A DNA stretch of 5,233 bases from CAZUSC01 sp964622915. GTDB taxonomy: Bacteria > Patescibacteriota > Andersenbacteria > UBA10190. The translations under genes and the position numbers were made by a program. How positions within the stretch are numbered: position 1 is the stretch's first letter; each line of letters opens with the position of its first letter. Below the pieces are notes generated by a model, which was given only the letters and a program-made list of their open reading frames with translations, had not been told where the DNA came from and made no database searches. The stretch covers positions 1 through 5,233 of the forward strand of contig CAZUSC010000016.1 of NCBI GenBank assembly GCA_964622915.1, read 5' to 3'. This document shows, in pieces, positions 1 through 5,233 of the stretch.

Positions 1-1
1 T

Positions 2-217
2 CTGACGGCGCAAGAAAGGCAAATTGAAGTGGCCAAACATTTGTCAGAGCAGCAGATAGCTATTTTGCAAAAAATATCACATGACCCTGTACATATTGAT
101 GACGTAACCGCCGCCGCGAACCTACCCGCCGATCAAGTAGCTGCCCTACTAATTGAGTTAGAACTTTTATCCGTGGTGCGCAGCGTTGGCGGGATGAGAT
201 ACATCAAAGAAAACTAG
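2..217 (+). CDS. dprA: DprA/Smf DNA-processing protein, C-terminal end (5' part outside window)
   Basis: This is the last 71 codons of a gene that enters from the left edge in an open frame; the GTG at 29 is only an internal valine. DprA binds incoming single-stranded DNA during transformation and loads RecA on it. The Rossmann-fold core is outside the window. What remains fits the C-terminal winged-helix domain of the family: a helix with QQIAILQKI, the stretch DPVHIDDV, a recognition-type helix LPADQVAALLIELELLSVV, then a hydrophobic wing ending GGMRYIK. The stop TAG (215-217) lies at the start of repeat element A. The position directly upstream of topA in the same direction supports the call, since dprA-topA is a common bacterial order. 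Another small winged-helix protein cannot be fully excluded without the missing part. Confidence 0.85.
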   Translation: MTAQERQIEVAKHLSEQQIAILQKISHDPVHIDDVTAAANLPADQVAALLIELELLSVVRSVGGMRYIKEN

Positions 218-299
218 AACTAGTGAGTAGTTTGTAGGTTGTAGGTTGTAGTAAGTAGTCGCGGGTGTCGTCTACAACCTACCAGCTACAACCTACTAC
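214..299 (+). repeat. Repeat element A: heptamer-based inverted repeat after dprA
   Basis: The dprA-topA gap is mostly filled by this element. The 11-mer GTAGGTTGTAG occurs at 234-244 and 241-251. Its reverse complement CTACAACCTAC occurs at 272-282 and 286-296. The inner arms 241-251 and 272-282 pair perfectly over 11 bp around a 20-base loop. The left arm is built from GTAGGTT-like heptamers (GTAGTTT, GTAGGTT, GTAGGTT, GTAG). The element opens with CTAGAACTAGTGAGTAG, whose first TAG is the dprA stop codon. A closely similar sequence lies on the minus strand after parB (element B). There is no T-run after the stem, so it is not a classic intrinsic terminator, though the hairpin could slow polymerase or protect mRNA ends. 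Confidence 0.85.
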
Positions 300-314
300 C
301 TTCCTCAACGTTTT

Positions 315-343
315 TTGACTTTTGATTTGCGTTTGCGTACCTT
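315..343 (+). promoter_or_regulatory. Possible topA promoter
   Basis: TTGACT at 315-320 matches five of six bases of the -35 consensus. A 17-base spacer leads to TACCTT at 338-343, which matches only three of six bases of the -10 consensus. If real, transcription would begin at about 350, almost on the topA ATG at 352, giving a leaderless or nearly leaderless mRNA. The -10 match is poor, so topA may instead be read through from dprA. Confidence 0.3.
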
Positions 344-351
344 TTATTCCT

Positions 352-2568
352 ATGCATCTGGTAATAGTGGAGTCGCCGGCCAAAGCCAAGACAATTCAAA
401 AATATTTAGGCAAAGGATTTATTGTCAAAAGCAGTTACGGTCATGTGCGTGATTTGCCCAAGACAGTACTTGGAGTAGACGTGGCCAATAACTTTGAGCC
501 CAGCTATCGGGTAACGCCCAAAGCCCGGCCTCATCTCAAGGAGCTCAAAGCCGCCGCCAAAAAGGCGGACATTATTTATTTTGCCACAGATGCAGATCGC
601 GAAGGCGAAGCGATTGCCTGGCATTTAATCGAAGCTTTGGGTACTAGCCCCGAGAAGGTCAAGCGAATCACCTTTGCTGAAATTACCAAAAAGGCCATTA
701 CTCATGCTGTGGATAATCCGCGGCCGCTTGATACTAATTTGGTTGATGCTCAACAAGCCCGGCGCGTTCTGGACAGATTGGTTGGTTATGAATTATCGCC
801 GCTGCTCTGGAAAAAAGTCCGCCGCGGACTGTCGGCTGGCCGGGTGCAATCAGTAGCTGTCCGGCTCATTGTTGAACGTGAGGAAGAGATTAATGTATTT
901 AGAGCGGAAGAATACTGGACATTAGACGCCAATCTATTAAAGGATAGTGATGCTTTGATTGCCCGCCTGCGTGAAAAAGCTGGAGAAGTAATTCCCAAGC
1001 TAGGCATTAAAACTAAAGAGGACGCAGAAAGAATTCTTCGGGAGTTAGAAGGTGCGACGTACAAAGTCAAAACGGTTGAGCGCAAAGAGCGCAAACGCAC
1101 TCCGCCGCCTCCTTTCACAACCAGTACGCTGCAGCAGACGGCCGGCAATCAACTGGGTTTCTCCGGCAAAAAAACAATGATGTTAGCCCAGCAGCTTTAT
1201 GAAGGTATCGAGTTGGGTGAGGAAGGACCCACTGGACTTATTACTTACATGCGTACCGATTCTGTCAATCTGGCTAGTGAAGCAGCCGATCGAGCTCGTG
1301 AGGTAATATCTCAATCGTTTGGCTCTGAATATTCTTTGTCGACTCCCCGCGTCTTCAGCAAAAAATCCAAGCGCGCCCAGGAAGCCCATGAAGCTATCCG
1401 TCCTACTGATCCTGGTCGTCGTCCCGAGAAGGTGGCCGCGTCATTAGCTCCTGATCAACTTAAATTGTACCGCCTAATTTGGAACCGCCTGCTCGCATCC
1501 CAGATGGCCGAGGCGCGTTTGCAGCAGACTGCCGCCGACATAACAGCCGGCGACTATGTTTTTCGTGCCAGCGGCCTGTCTGTACTATTCGACGGTTTTG
1601 TTAAAGTACTGGGCGCCAAAGCAGCCTTTCCAGAAAAACTTCTACCCGCACTCAAAGAAGGAGACATTTTGTCTTTTGAGCGCCTTGATCACGAACAGCA
1701 TTTTACGCAGCCGCCTGCCCGATATTCCGAAGCCAGTCTAATAAAAGAACTGGAGGAAAACGGCATCGGCCGGCCCAGTACTTATGCGCCGACCATCGAT
1801 GTGATCCAGCGGCGCGCTTACGTCACTAGAAACGACGATAAGAGATTCGCACCGACCCAGATAGGAACACTGGTGAATAAAGTGCTGACCAGTCACTTCC
1901 CCAAGATTGTGGATGTGTCTTTTACGGCTGATATGGAAAACGATTTGGATGAAATCGCCAGCGGTAATAAAAAATGGCAGCCAATCATCAAGAACTTCTA
2001 TGAACCTTTTCATAAACTCATTGCCGATAAAGAAAAAGAATTAAGCAAGGCCGAGTTGACCCAAGAAGCCACGGGCGAAGATTGCCCCGACTGTGGACAC
2101 CCCTTGGTAATTAAGCTCGGGCGCTTTGGTAAGTTCAAAGCCTGTACCAATTATCCCGAGTGCAAGCACACTGAACCAATTGGCGAGGAAAAAAAGCTGC
2201 AAGAAGAAAACACCAATGAAATATGCCCCGACTGCGGCAAGCCGCTGGTGCTCAAGCACGGCCGGTTTGGACCTTTCCTGGGCTGTGCAGGGTATCCCGA
2301 CTGTAAACACATTAAGCCTATTGAAAAAGATACCGGCGTGGCGTGTCCGAAATGCGGCCAAGGCAAAATAATTGAAAAGAAATCACGTCGGGGGCGGCCA
2401 TTTTATGCCTGTAATCGTTACCCCGACTGCGCCAACGCCTATTGGAGCAAGCCGAATGGCGCAAAATGTCCGCAATGTCAGAGCCTGCTAGTATACGGCC
2501 CGAAAAACACCATCAAATGCTCCCAGAAGGAATGCGATTTCAAGAGAGCAGCTGACGCTAGTGAGTAG
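352..2568 (+). CDS. topA: DNA topoisomerase I (type IA), four C-terminal zinc fingers
   Basis: This encodes a 738-residue type IA topoisomerase that relaxes negative supercoils by cutting and passing one strand. The N-terminal TOPRIM domain shows E7 in VIVESPAKAKTI and the metal-binding DADRE motif (D80, D82, E84). The core carries LSAGRVQSVAVRLI, the active-site tyrosine Y299 followed by R301 in GLITYMRTDSVN, then AQEAHEAIRPT and ENGIGRPSTYAPTI. The C-terminus has four tetracysteine zinc fingers, at C578/581/598/604, C625/628/645/651, C665/668/687/693 and C706/709/723/728; the last lacks the G-R-F-G loop of the first two. Length is between the Bacillus (about 690) and E. coli (865) enzymes. 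The frame is open from a TTG at 322, but ATG 352 places the MHLVIVESPAKAK family start correctly. No Shine-Dalgarno is visible (TTTTATTCCT precedes the ATG). The final Ser-Glu-stop is encoded by repeat sequence. It follows dprA and converges on parB. Confidence 0.98.
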   Translation: MHLVIVESPAKAKTIQKYLGKGFIVKSSYGHVRDLPKTVLGVDVANNFEPSYRVTPKARPHLKELKAAAKKADIIYFATDADREGEAIAWHLIEALGTSPEKVKRITFAEITKKAITHAVDNPRPLDTNLVDAQQARRVLDRLVGYELSPLLWKKVRRGLSAGRVQSVAVRLIVEREEEINVFRAEEYWTLDANLLKDSDALIARLREKAGEVIPKLGIKTKEDAERILRELEGATYKVKTVERKERKRTPPPPFTTSTLQQTAGNQLGFSGKKTMMLAQQLYEGIELGEEGPTGLITYMRTDSVNLASEAADRAREVISQSFGSEYSLSTPRVFSKKSKRAQEAHEAIRPTDPGRRPEKVAASLAPDQLKLYRLIWNRLLASQMAEARLQQTAADITAGDYVFRASGLSVLFDGFVKVLGAKAAFPEKLLPALKEGDILSFERLDHEQHFTQPPARYSEASLIKELEENGIGRPSTYAPTIDVIQRRAYVTRNDDKRFAPTQIGTLVNKVLTSHFPKIVDVSFTADMENDLDEIASGNKKWQPIIKNFYEPFHKLIADKEKELSKAELTQEATGEDCPDCGHPLVIKLGRFGKFKACTNYPECKHTEPIGEEKKLQEENTNEICPDCGKPLVLKHGRFGPFLGCAGYPDCKHIKPIEKDTGVACPKCGQGKIIEKKSRRGRPFYACNRYPDCANAYWSKPNGAKCPQCQSLLVYGPKNTIKCSQKECDFKRAADASE

Positions 2569-2678
2569 TTGGTAGTGAGTGGCCTGCCTGCCCTGCCTAC
2601 CGGCAGGCAGGCGGCAGGCAGGGTTGTAGACGGCGGTGCACTGCTCACTACAACCTACAACCTACTCACTTGTTCTAG
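2559..2678 (-). repeat. Repeat element B between convergent topA and parB
   Basis: The gap between topA and parB, plus both stop codons, is one composite repeat. Read on the minus strand from 2678 it starts CTAGAACAAGTGAGTAG, then GTAGGTT heptamers, TGAGCAG and, after a short variable stretch, GTCTACAACC (2622-2631). Each block has a counterpart in the same order in element A (GTCTACAACC at 270-279). The plus-strand end at 2559-2568 is TAGTGAGTAG, identical to 221-230, and pairs with CTACTCAC at 2662-2669, so the whole element can fold on itself. A GC-rich palindrome (2583-2622) interrupts it. No T-run follows either arm. The position suggests a structure shared by the two converging transcripts, possibly acting as an end-of-transcript barrier; that role is inferred. 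Confidence 0.85.
2583..2622. repeat. GC-rich palindrome nested in element B
   Basis: CCTGCCTGCC at 2583-2592 is the exact reverse complement of GGCAGGCAGG at 2613-2622. Between them CTGCCTACCGGCAGGCAG (2593-2610) is itself palindromic apart from one A/C mismatch, centred on CCGG. The 40 bases can therefore form a very strong cruciform or RNA hairpin. Composition is all tetramer-like CCTG/CAGG, quite unlike the T/A/G-rich heptamer sequence around it. Similar CCTGCC/GGCAGG palindromes are, from memory, scattered through many Parcubacteria-type genomes. Confidence 0.85.
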
Positions 2679-3970
2679 CTATCTATAACGTCGCTATCTT
2701 GATCAGCCGATGGCAAGTCTACGGTCCCCATCAATCGGCCTACCAGCTCACGGATTTCTGTTTCATTGTGCGCCTTAAAGACGACTTCAAACCAGTTCTT
2801 ATTATCAATAAACTTTACCCTAGCGTCATACCCATAGCGCTCTTCTAACGCGGGAGTTAGTTTCGTTGCTAGTGGATGCGCATTACGTTGACGTTTACTG
2901 CGGTGAGTATCATCAACCTGCATGGTGCGTTGGATGCGGCGAGCGCGCGTTTCTGCTTTGCGGACCGTTAGTCCCTCATCCAGCAAATGACGGAAGAAGC
3001 GCACCTGTTTTTCCTGATCAGGAATCATTAATATTGCTTTGGCATGTCCAATTGTTATCTTGCCATCAATAAGTCCGCGCTGAACCTCGGCCGGCAGCTG
3101 CAATATGCGCACTATATTAGTAATGCCGACACGGCTGCGGCCAACTCGCTGGCCGATTTCTTCGTGCGTCAGCCCATATTCTTGATTGAGCTGCTGATAG
3201 GCCAGGGCTTCTTCCACCGGATTGAGATTTTCCCGTTGAATATTCTCAATCAAAGCATAAACCAACCGGGACTGGTCAGATTTTACGTCGCGGCGGATCA
3301 CGCAAGGCACTTTCGTCCAACGCAAAGACTTAGCCGCTCGTAAACGCCGCTCACCGGCAATCAACTCAAATTTATTGGTACTCAACCGACGAACAACCAG
3401 GGGCTGCAAAATTCCATGCTGGTCGATTGAATTCTTTAAGTCATCCATTTCGGCGTCATCAAAAGCCCGCCGCGGCTGCATGGGGTTAATATCGATATCG
3501 CCAATCGGGATGTGAATAATTTTTTCTTCATGCTTATCCCAAACGTCCCCATGTTCTTCTTCCTGGTCCGCTGGCGCCGGCCTCTTGGCGGCTTTAACAT
3601 CCGCCTTGCGCTTATAGCTTTGCGCGGGCGGCAAGGGATCAGCCAGCTCTGGTGCTGCAGCGGTTACTTCCTCTTCTTTTTGTACCAGTATGGAAGTAGT
3701 TTTACTAACGGCTTGCTCGCGAGGAATGTCGTCGGGATCAATGCTAATAGGCGTAACGAGCGGCTTGGCGGGTGGCGTCATCTCTTCCATCTCTTCTAGC
3801 TCATCAAAATCTTCCACCACATTGATCATTTTTTTTGGTGCGGCAGGAGACGCTTTGGCTTTCACCGTTTCCTCGACGACTTCCATGCTATCTATTTTCT
3901 CGACGGCCTCTTCCGCGCTGTTCCCCTCCCGATTAGGAATTAACGAAGCTAAACCTTTGCCTAGTGCCAT
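2675..3970 (-). CDS. parB: Chromosome-partitioning protein ParB (Spo0J family), long N-terminal linker
   Basis: This encodes a 431-residue ParB, the CTP-dependent DNA clamp that loads at parS and spreads over the origin region, working with ParA. The N-terminus MALGKGLASLIP is the family's ParA-stimulating peptide. Residues about 15-148 are a low-complexity linker rich in Glu, Asp, Ala, Pro and Lys. The ParB/CTPase domain follows: box I NPMQPRRAF (162-170), box II GERRLRAA (206-213) and box III ENIQRENLNPVEEA (242-255). The helix-turn-helix is around 268-290 (LTHEEIGQRVGRSRVGITNI), and a C-terminal dimerisation domain around 372-415. Usual chromosomal ParBs are about 280-300 residues; the excess is nearly all linker. 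Start ATG (3968-3970) matches the conserved N-terminus but has no clear ribosome binding site. Stop TAG abuts repeat element B. Only 25 bases separate it from parA, so an operon is likely. Confidence 0.97.
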   Translation of the reverse strand: MALGKGLASLIPNREGNSAEEAVEKIDSMEVVEETVKAKASPAAPKKMINVVEDFDELEEMEEMTPPAKPLVTPISIDPDDIPREQAVSKTTSILVQKEEEVTAAAPELADPLPPAQSYKRKADVKAAKRPAPADQEEEHGDVWDKHEEKIIHIPIGDIDINPMQPRRAFDDAEMDDLKNSIDQHGILQPLVVRRLSTNKFELIAGERRLRAAKSLRWTKVPCVIRRDVKSDQSRLVYALIENIQRENLNPVEEALAYQQLNQEYGLTHEEIGQRVGRSRVGITNIVRILQLPAEVQRGLIDGKITIGHAKAILMIPDQEKQVRFFRHLLDEGLTVRKAETRARRIQRTMQVDDTHRSKRQRNAHPLATKLTPALEERYGYDARVKFIDNKNWFEVVFKAHNETEIRELVGRLMGTVDLPSADQDSDVIDS

Positions 3971-3995
3971 AATATTGTTCTTTATTTACAATCTT

Positions 3996-4760
3996 TTAAG
4001 AATATAAATTTAATAATTCTTCTGATAAAAACTCATAAGCTTTGGCGCCGCGCGAATGCCGGTCGTACTCCAGGATTGTCTTGCCCGTGCTGGGCGCCTC
4101 CGCCAGTTCAGTATTACGGGGAATAATACTGGCAAAAACGTGACCCGGGAATGTCCTACGCACTTCGCGCACTATTTTTCGATTGAGGGCCGTGCGGCGG
4201 TCATACATGGTCAGCACTGCCCCCAAGACCTGGAGGTGTGGGTTTAAGTGCTTCCTTACCAATTCAACAGTCCGCAGCAGTTGGCCTAATCCTTCCAACG
4301 CATAATATTCACATTGCACCGGTATCAATAATTTATTGGCCGCCGCCAAGCCATTAACCGTAAGCAGTCCCAGGCTGGGCGGGCAATCAATTAAGACAAA
4401 CTGATAGGAGTCGGCAATTTTCTTGAGAGAGCGACGCAGGCGATACTCGCGATAAGGCTGGTCCATTAGTTCGATCGCTCCGCCCGCCAGATCAGTAGTG
4501 GAAGGAATAACATTAAGGTTGGCGATCGTGGTGGGTTGAATAGCATCAGCAATACCGACGGCTCCTATTAGTACGTCATAAACAGTTGGGGTTTTCTCGC
4601 CCACCTTTATTCCGAATCCCGATGTGGCGTTGGCTTGCGGGTCCAAATCAACAACTAATGTCGGATGACCACTGTCAGCGAGGTAACTGCCAAGGTTGAC
4701 GCTCGTGGTTGTTTTTCCCACGCCGCCTTTTTGATTTACGACCGAAACAATCTCCGCCAT
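3996..4760 (-). CDS. parA: Chromosome-partitioning ATPase ParA (Soj family)
   Basis: This encodes a 254-residue ParA/Soj ATPase, which forms ATP-bound dimers on nucleoid DNA and is released by ParB, driving origin segregation. The deviant Walker A box KGGVGKTT runs from K11 to T18, with signature K11 and P-loop K16. Walker A' is VVDLDPQANAT with the catalytic D40, and Walker B is FVLIDCPP with D125. R189 in TMYDRRTALN sits at the position of the DNA-binding arginine of Bacillus Soj, and the segment PRNTELAEAP is also typical. There is no N-terminal helix-turn-helix extension, so this is the short chromosomal type, not the long plasmid type. Length is normal and no key residue is missing. The ATG start (4758-4760) gives the standard N-terminus. 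There is no Shine-Dalgarno; a likely promoter lies close upstream. It ends at TAA, unlike the TAG of parB, topA and dprA. parB follows in the same direction. Confidence 0.97.
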   Translation of the reverse strand: MAEIVSVVNQKGGVGKTTTSVNLGSYLADSGHPTLVVDLDPQANATSGFGIKVGEKTPTVYDVLIGAVGIADAIQPTTIANLNVIPSTTDLAGGAIELMDQPYREYRLRRSLKKIADSYQFVLIDCPPSLGLLTVNGLAAANKLLIPVQCEYYALEGLGQLLRTVELVRKHLNPHLQVLGAVLTMYDRRTALNRKIVREVRRTFPGHVFASIIPRNTELAEAPSTGKTILEYDRHSRGAKAYEFLSEELLNLYS

Positions 4761-4776
4761 GTCTTTATGTGCTATT

Positions 4777-4806
4777 ATTGTACGCTATAGAGCGCCGAAC
4801 AGGCAA
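4777..4806 (-). promoter_or_regulatory. Likely parAB promoter
   Basis: On the minus strand TTGCCT (4801-4806; four of six -35 bases) is followed after 18 bases by TACAAT (4777-4782; five of six -10 bases). Transcription would start around 4770, leaving a leader of only about 10 bases before the parA ATG at 4760. The leader has no GGAGG-like sequence, so initiation would be nearly leaderless. This is inferred from consensus matching only. Confidence 0.5.
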
Positions 4807-4878
4807 TAATTACTTGTCCGACTTGTGCTCTCGTTCGTTTTTTGTATTGTATACATAGGCCGCGGTGGCCCAACTGCG

Positions 4879-4898
4879 CTCTTCGATAAACTGAGGAG
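4879..4898 (+). repeat. CTTCGATAAACTGAGGAG hairpin repeat
   Basis: CTCTTC (4879-4884) pairs with GAGGAG (4893-4898), with one T-G wobble, around the loop GATAAACT. The sequence resembles the CTTCGACAAGCTCAGG repeats found between genes in many bacterial genomes. It lies in the gap between parA and tRNA-Leu, just before a related CTTCGCTAAAG repeat at 4902-4928. It has no T-run, so it is not a standard terminator. Confidence 0.5.
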
Positions 4899-4901
4899 CT
4901 T

Positions 4902-4928
4902 CCCTCCTTCGCTAAAGCTTCGGAAGGG
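4902..4928 (+). repeat. CTTCGCTAAAGCTTCG repeat, copy 1
   Basis: The core CTTCGCTAAAGCTTCG occupies 4907-4922, and CCTTC (4906-4910) pairs with GAAGG (4923-4927). An inverted copy with one different base, CGTAGCTTTAGCGAAG, lies on the other side of the tRNA at 5088-5103. The pair therefore flanks tRNA-Leu in opposite orientation. Function is unknown. Confidence 0.6.
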
Positions 4929-4936
4929 CAAAGCGC

Positions 4937-4962
4937 TGGACACAGCAGAATCGGCTTATACT
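4937..4962 (+). promoter_or_regulatory. Possible tRNA-Leu promoter
   Basis: TATACT at 4957-4962 matches five of six -10 bases and sits 9 bases before the mature tRNA, so the primary transcript would carry only a few extra 5' bases. TGGACA at 4937-4942 matches five of six -35 bases, but the spacer is only 14 bases, short of the usual 16-18. The -10 is the better-supported half. Confidence 0.4.
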
Positions 4963-4971
4963 GTAAGAAAA

Positions 4972-5056
<85 letters not shown>

Positions 5057-5067
5057 ATTCAAAAAAA

Positions 5068-5084
5068 TTCGAGTCTCCTTCGGC
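5068..5084 (+). repeat. Imperfect copy of the tRNA-Leu 3' end
   Basis: TTCGAGTCTCCTTCGGC resembles the tRNA T-loop-to-acceptor tail TTCGACTCCCACCTTCGGC (5036-5054). Aligned, it lacks two bases and differs at two others. It starts 13 bases after the tRNA ends. It could be a decayed duplication or integration scar, or a chance effect of the CTTCGG motif shared with nearby repeats. Confidence 0.35.
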
Positions 5085-5108
5085 CCGCGTAGCTTTAGCG
5101 AAGTGGGC
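5083..5108 (-). repeat. CTTCGCTAAAGCTACG repeat, copy 2 (inverted)
   Basis: The plus strand reads CGTAGCTTTAGCGAAG at 5088-5103, the reverse complement of the copy 1 core apart from one base. Flanking GCCC (5083-5086) and GGGC (5105-5108) pair, continued by a G-T wobble and C5088-G5103, giving an interrupted stem. It lies 28 bases beyond the tRNA 3' end. Confidence 0.6.
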
Positions 5109-5137
5109 TCCCACGGCACCAGACAGGAAAAGTCAAT

Positions 5138-5161
5138 GCTCCGCCCCGGGAGGGGCGGGGT
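5138..5161 (+). other. Strong GC hairpin with GNRA-type tetraloop
   Basis: CCGCCCC (5141-5147) pairs perfectly with GGGGCGG (5152-5158) around the loop GGGA, a GNRA-type tetraloop when transcribed rightwards. C5139-G5160 and wobbles T5140-G5159 and G5138-T5161 lengthen the stem. The next T-run (5183-5187) is over 20 bases away, so it is not a canonical intrinsic terminator, though it may end the tRNA transcript or belong to another RNA. Confidence 0.5.
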
Positions 5162-5233
5162 GAGGCCACCAAAGCGTACGGATTTTTCGGGGCAAAAAGA
5201 AATTCCCGATTTCGTTAGAAGAAGAAAAGAAAA
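5162..5233. other. Right edge, no supported gene
   Basis: I see no gene here. There is a CGTACG palindrome (5175-5180), a T5 run, and a weak stem TCGGG (5187-5191) with CCCGA (5205-5209). The last bases are purine-rich (AGAAGAAGAAAAG), which could lead into a gene beyond the window, but this cannot be judged. Confidence 0.3.

Noticed and set aside
214..299. CRISPR array from the repeated GTAGGTT/CTACAACC units
   Set aside because: Units are 7-11 bases, overlapping and inverted, with no regular spacers.
322..351. TTG start ten codons upstream for topA
   Set aside because: The extra residues (ICVCVPFIP) are not typical, while ATG 352 gives the conserved MHLVIVESPAKAK start.
786..1148. Minus-strand open frame of 120 codons inside topA
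   Set aside because: It is a shadow of the topA coding sequence with low-complexity Ser/Arg-rich composition and no domain.
2569..2674. Intrinsic bidirectional terminator between topA and parB
   Set aside because: Strong stems exist, but no T-run follows on either strand, so only a repeat is called.
3690..4007. Plus-strand frame of 105 codons opposite parB
   Set aside because: It is the complement of the parB linker; Ser-rich and without a recognisable signal beyond mirrored Glu/Asp codons.
5120..5175. Start of RNase P RNA, suggested by AGGAAAAGTC followed by GCTCC and GGGGTG
   Set aside because: The family block is GAGGAAAGTCC with further conserved elements downstream that I could not find here. 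The likeness is too short to call.

Overview
The window reads as ordinary bacterial core chromosome. It holds two gene pairs that converge, followed by a tRNA gene set among small repeats. On the plus strand lie the 3' end of a dprA-type gene and then a complete DNA topoisomerase I gene (topA). On the minus strand lie parA and then parB, the chromosome-segregation pair, read towards topA. To the right is a tRNA-Leu gene with anticodon CAA, and the window ends about 180 bases later without another recognisable gene.

The organism is probably a member of the candidate phyla radiation (Patescibacteria, Parcubacteria-like). This is an inference from several weak signs: intergenic gaps filled with short hairpin repeats (GTAGGTTGTAG-type, CCTGCCTGCC/GGCAGGCAGG and CTTCGCTAAAG-type), no clear Shine-Dalgarno sequence before any of the three complete genes, a tRNA without an encoded CCA, and mid-range GC content. 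UGA is not visibly recoded: the coding genes stop at TAG or TAA, and no frame needs TGA read as an amino acid. The dprA-topA order itself is widespread in bacteria.

Layout: 2-217 dprA 3' end; 214-299 repeat element A; 352-2568 topA; 2559-2678 repeat element B, lying between and overlapping the converging 3' ends of topA and parB; 2675-3970 parB (minus); 3996-4760 parA (minus), 25 bases before parB and probably co-transcribed with it; 4761-4971 a gap with a likely parA promoter and two CTTCG-type hairpin repeats; 4972-5055 tRNA-Leu; 5056-5233 more hairpins and no supported gene.

The genes serve DNA uptake and recombination (DprA), supercoiling control (TopA) and chromosome partition (ParA ATPase and ParB CTPase clamp). 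No new enzyme system is visible. The most notable signal is non-coding. One repeat family sits at the ends of all three genes that stop at TAG (dprA, topA, parB). It supplies the topA stop codon, it differs between copies in its number of heptamer units, and one copy appears to carry a second GC-rich palindrome inserted inside it.
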